Below are positions 41,346 through 41,350 of a stretch of DNA of 41,350 nucleotides, piece after piece. The stretch lies in the NCBI GenBank assembly GCA_017621115.1, contig JAGATU010000079.1, forward strand, positions 1 through 41,350. The letters are read 5' to 3'. The position numbers and the translations under genes are program-made. This DNA comes from Lachnospiraceae bacterium. GTDB taxonomy: Bacteria; Bacillota_A; Clostridia; Lachnospirales; Lachnospiraceae. Each line of letters begins with the position of its first letter. The stretch's first letter is position 1. The notes below the pieces were generated by a model that made no database searches, was not told where the DNA came from, and saw only the letters and a list, made by a program, of their open reading frames with translations.

Positions 41346-41350
41346 TCTTA

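Larger units (their letters stand above)
40782..41350. other. 569-bp non-coding end region
   Basis: No supported gene. It contains the promoter and operator boxes of the HTH gene, a triplet-repeat run (about 41001-41070), a CCGG-rich inverted repeat near 41093-41107, and AT-only palindromes (41189-41215 and about 41308-41345). An 82-codon plus-strand frame at 40744-40992 overlaps the promoter and has no ribosome site. Confidence 0.6.

Overview
The window looks like accessory DNA of a low-GC Firmicute, most likely a gut Clostridium-type bacterium of the Lachnospiraceae. This rests on AT-rich composition, strong AGGAGG-type ribosome sites, very large secreted multi-module proteins with SpaA/Cna-B, BspA-like and bacterial Ig-like repeats, a holin-like small toxin, and a PD-(D/E)XK transposase-type remnant. 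No rRNA, tRNA, CRISPR array or housekeeping gene was seen. A replication-relaxation family protein beside a 12-bp iteron-like array, several HTH proteins and many unrecognised genes suggest a plasmid or integrative element, but no conjugation, integrase or Rep gene is visible here.

Layout. 1-346: frameshifted 3' end of an Rpn-type (PD-(D/E)XK) transposase/nuclease gene. 347-653: hairpins and terminators. 654-1828 (minus): a TNT-type NAD+-glycohydrolase toxin module with a doubtful start, then an unknown gene that may be its immunity partner. 2135-33117 (minus): one long gene train. It begins with two tandem palindromic operators (33153-33199) and a lipoprotein resembling trigger factor without its PPIase domain. 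This overlaps the gene for a 3592-aa vWA/SpaA surface protein, followed by a 246-aa membrane-anchored protein and a 5490-aa RCC1-like/BspA-like/Ig-like surface protein. Three small or unknown genes follow (104 aa, 431 aa with a C-C-C-H-H-C cluster, and a newly noticed 53-aa gene), and then a long terminator hairpin. 33570-35307 (minus): a Pro/Glu-rich membrane protein and an XRE-type regulator. 35492-37483 (plus): a large unknown gene. 37554-37648: the 12-bp repeat array. 37972-39558 (plus): replication-relaxation family protein. 39569-40063: a type I toxin-antitoxin-like locus with a second, start-less toxin remnant. 40113-40781 (minus): an HTH protein with its own promoter. 40782-41350: non-coding, with an ACT-type triplet run and AT-rich palindromes.

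How the parts may work together. The 29-kb train reads as a dedicated surface-display cassette: an extracytoplasmic trigger-factor-like chaperone is translationally coupled to one giant exported protein and co-directional with a second, with a small membrane protein between them. A second theme is control. A 16-bp palindrome (GTTTCTTTCGWGAAAY type) lies exactly 6 bp upstream of the -35 boxes of both the XRE gene and the Pro-rich membrane protein gene. A third copy with the same spacing lies just before the toxin locus, so the XRE protein probably runs a small local regulon.

Limits. Family assignments come from motif recognition only, without database searches. Domain borders in the giant proteins are approximate.
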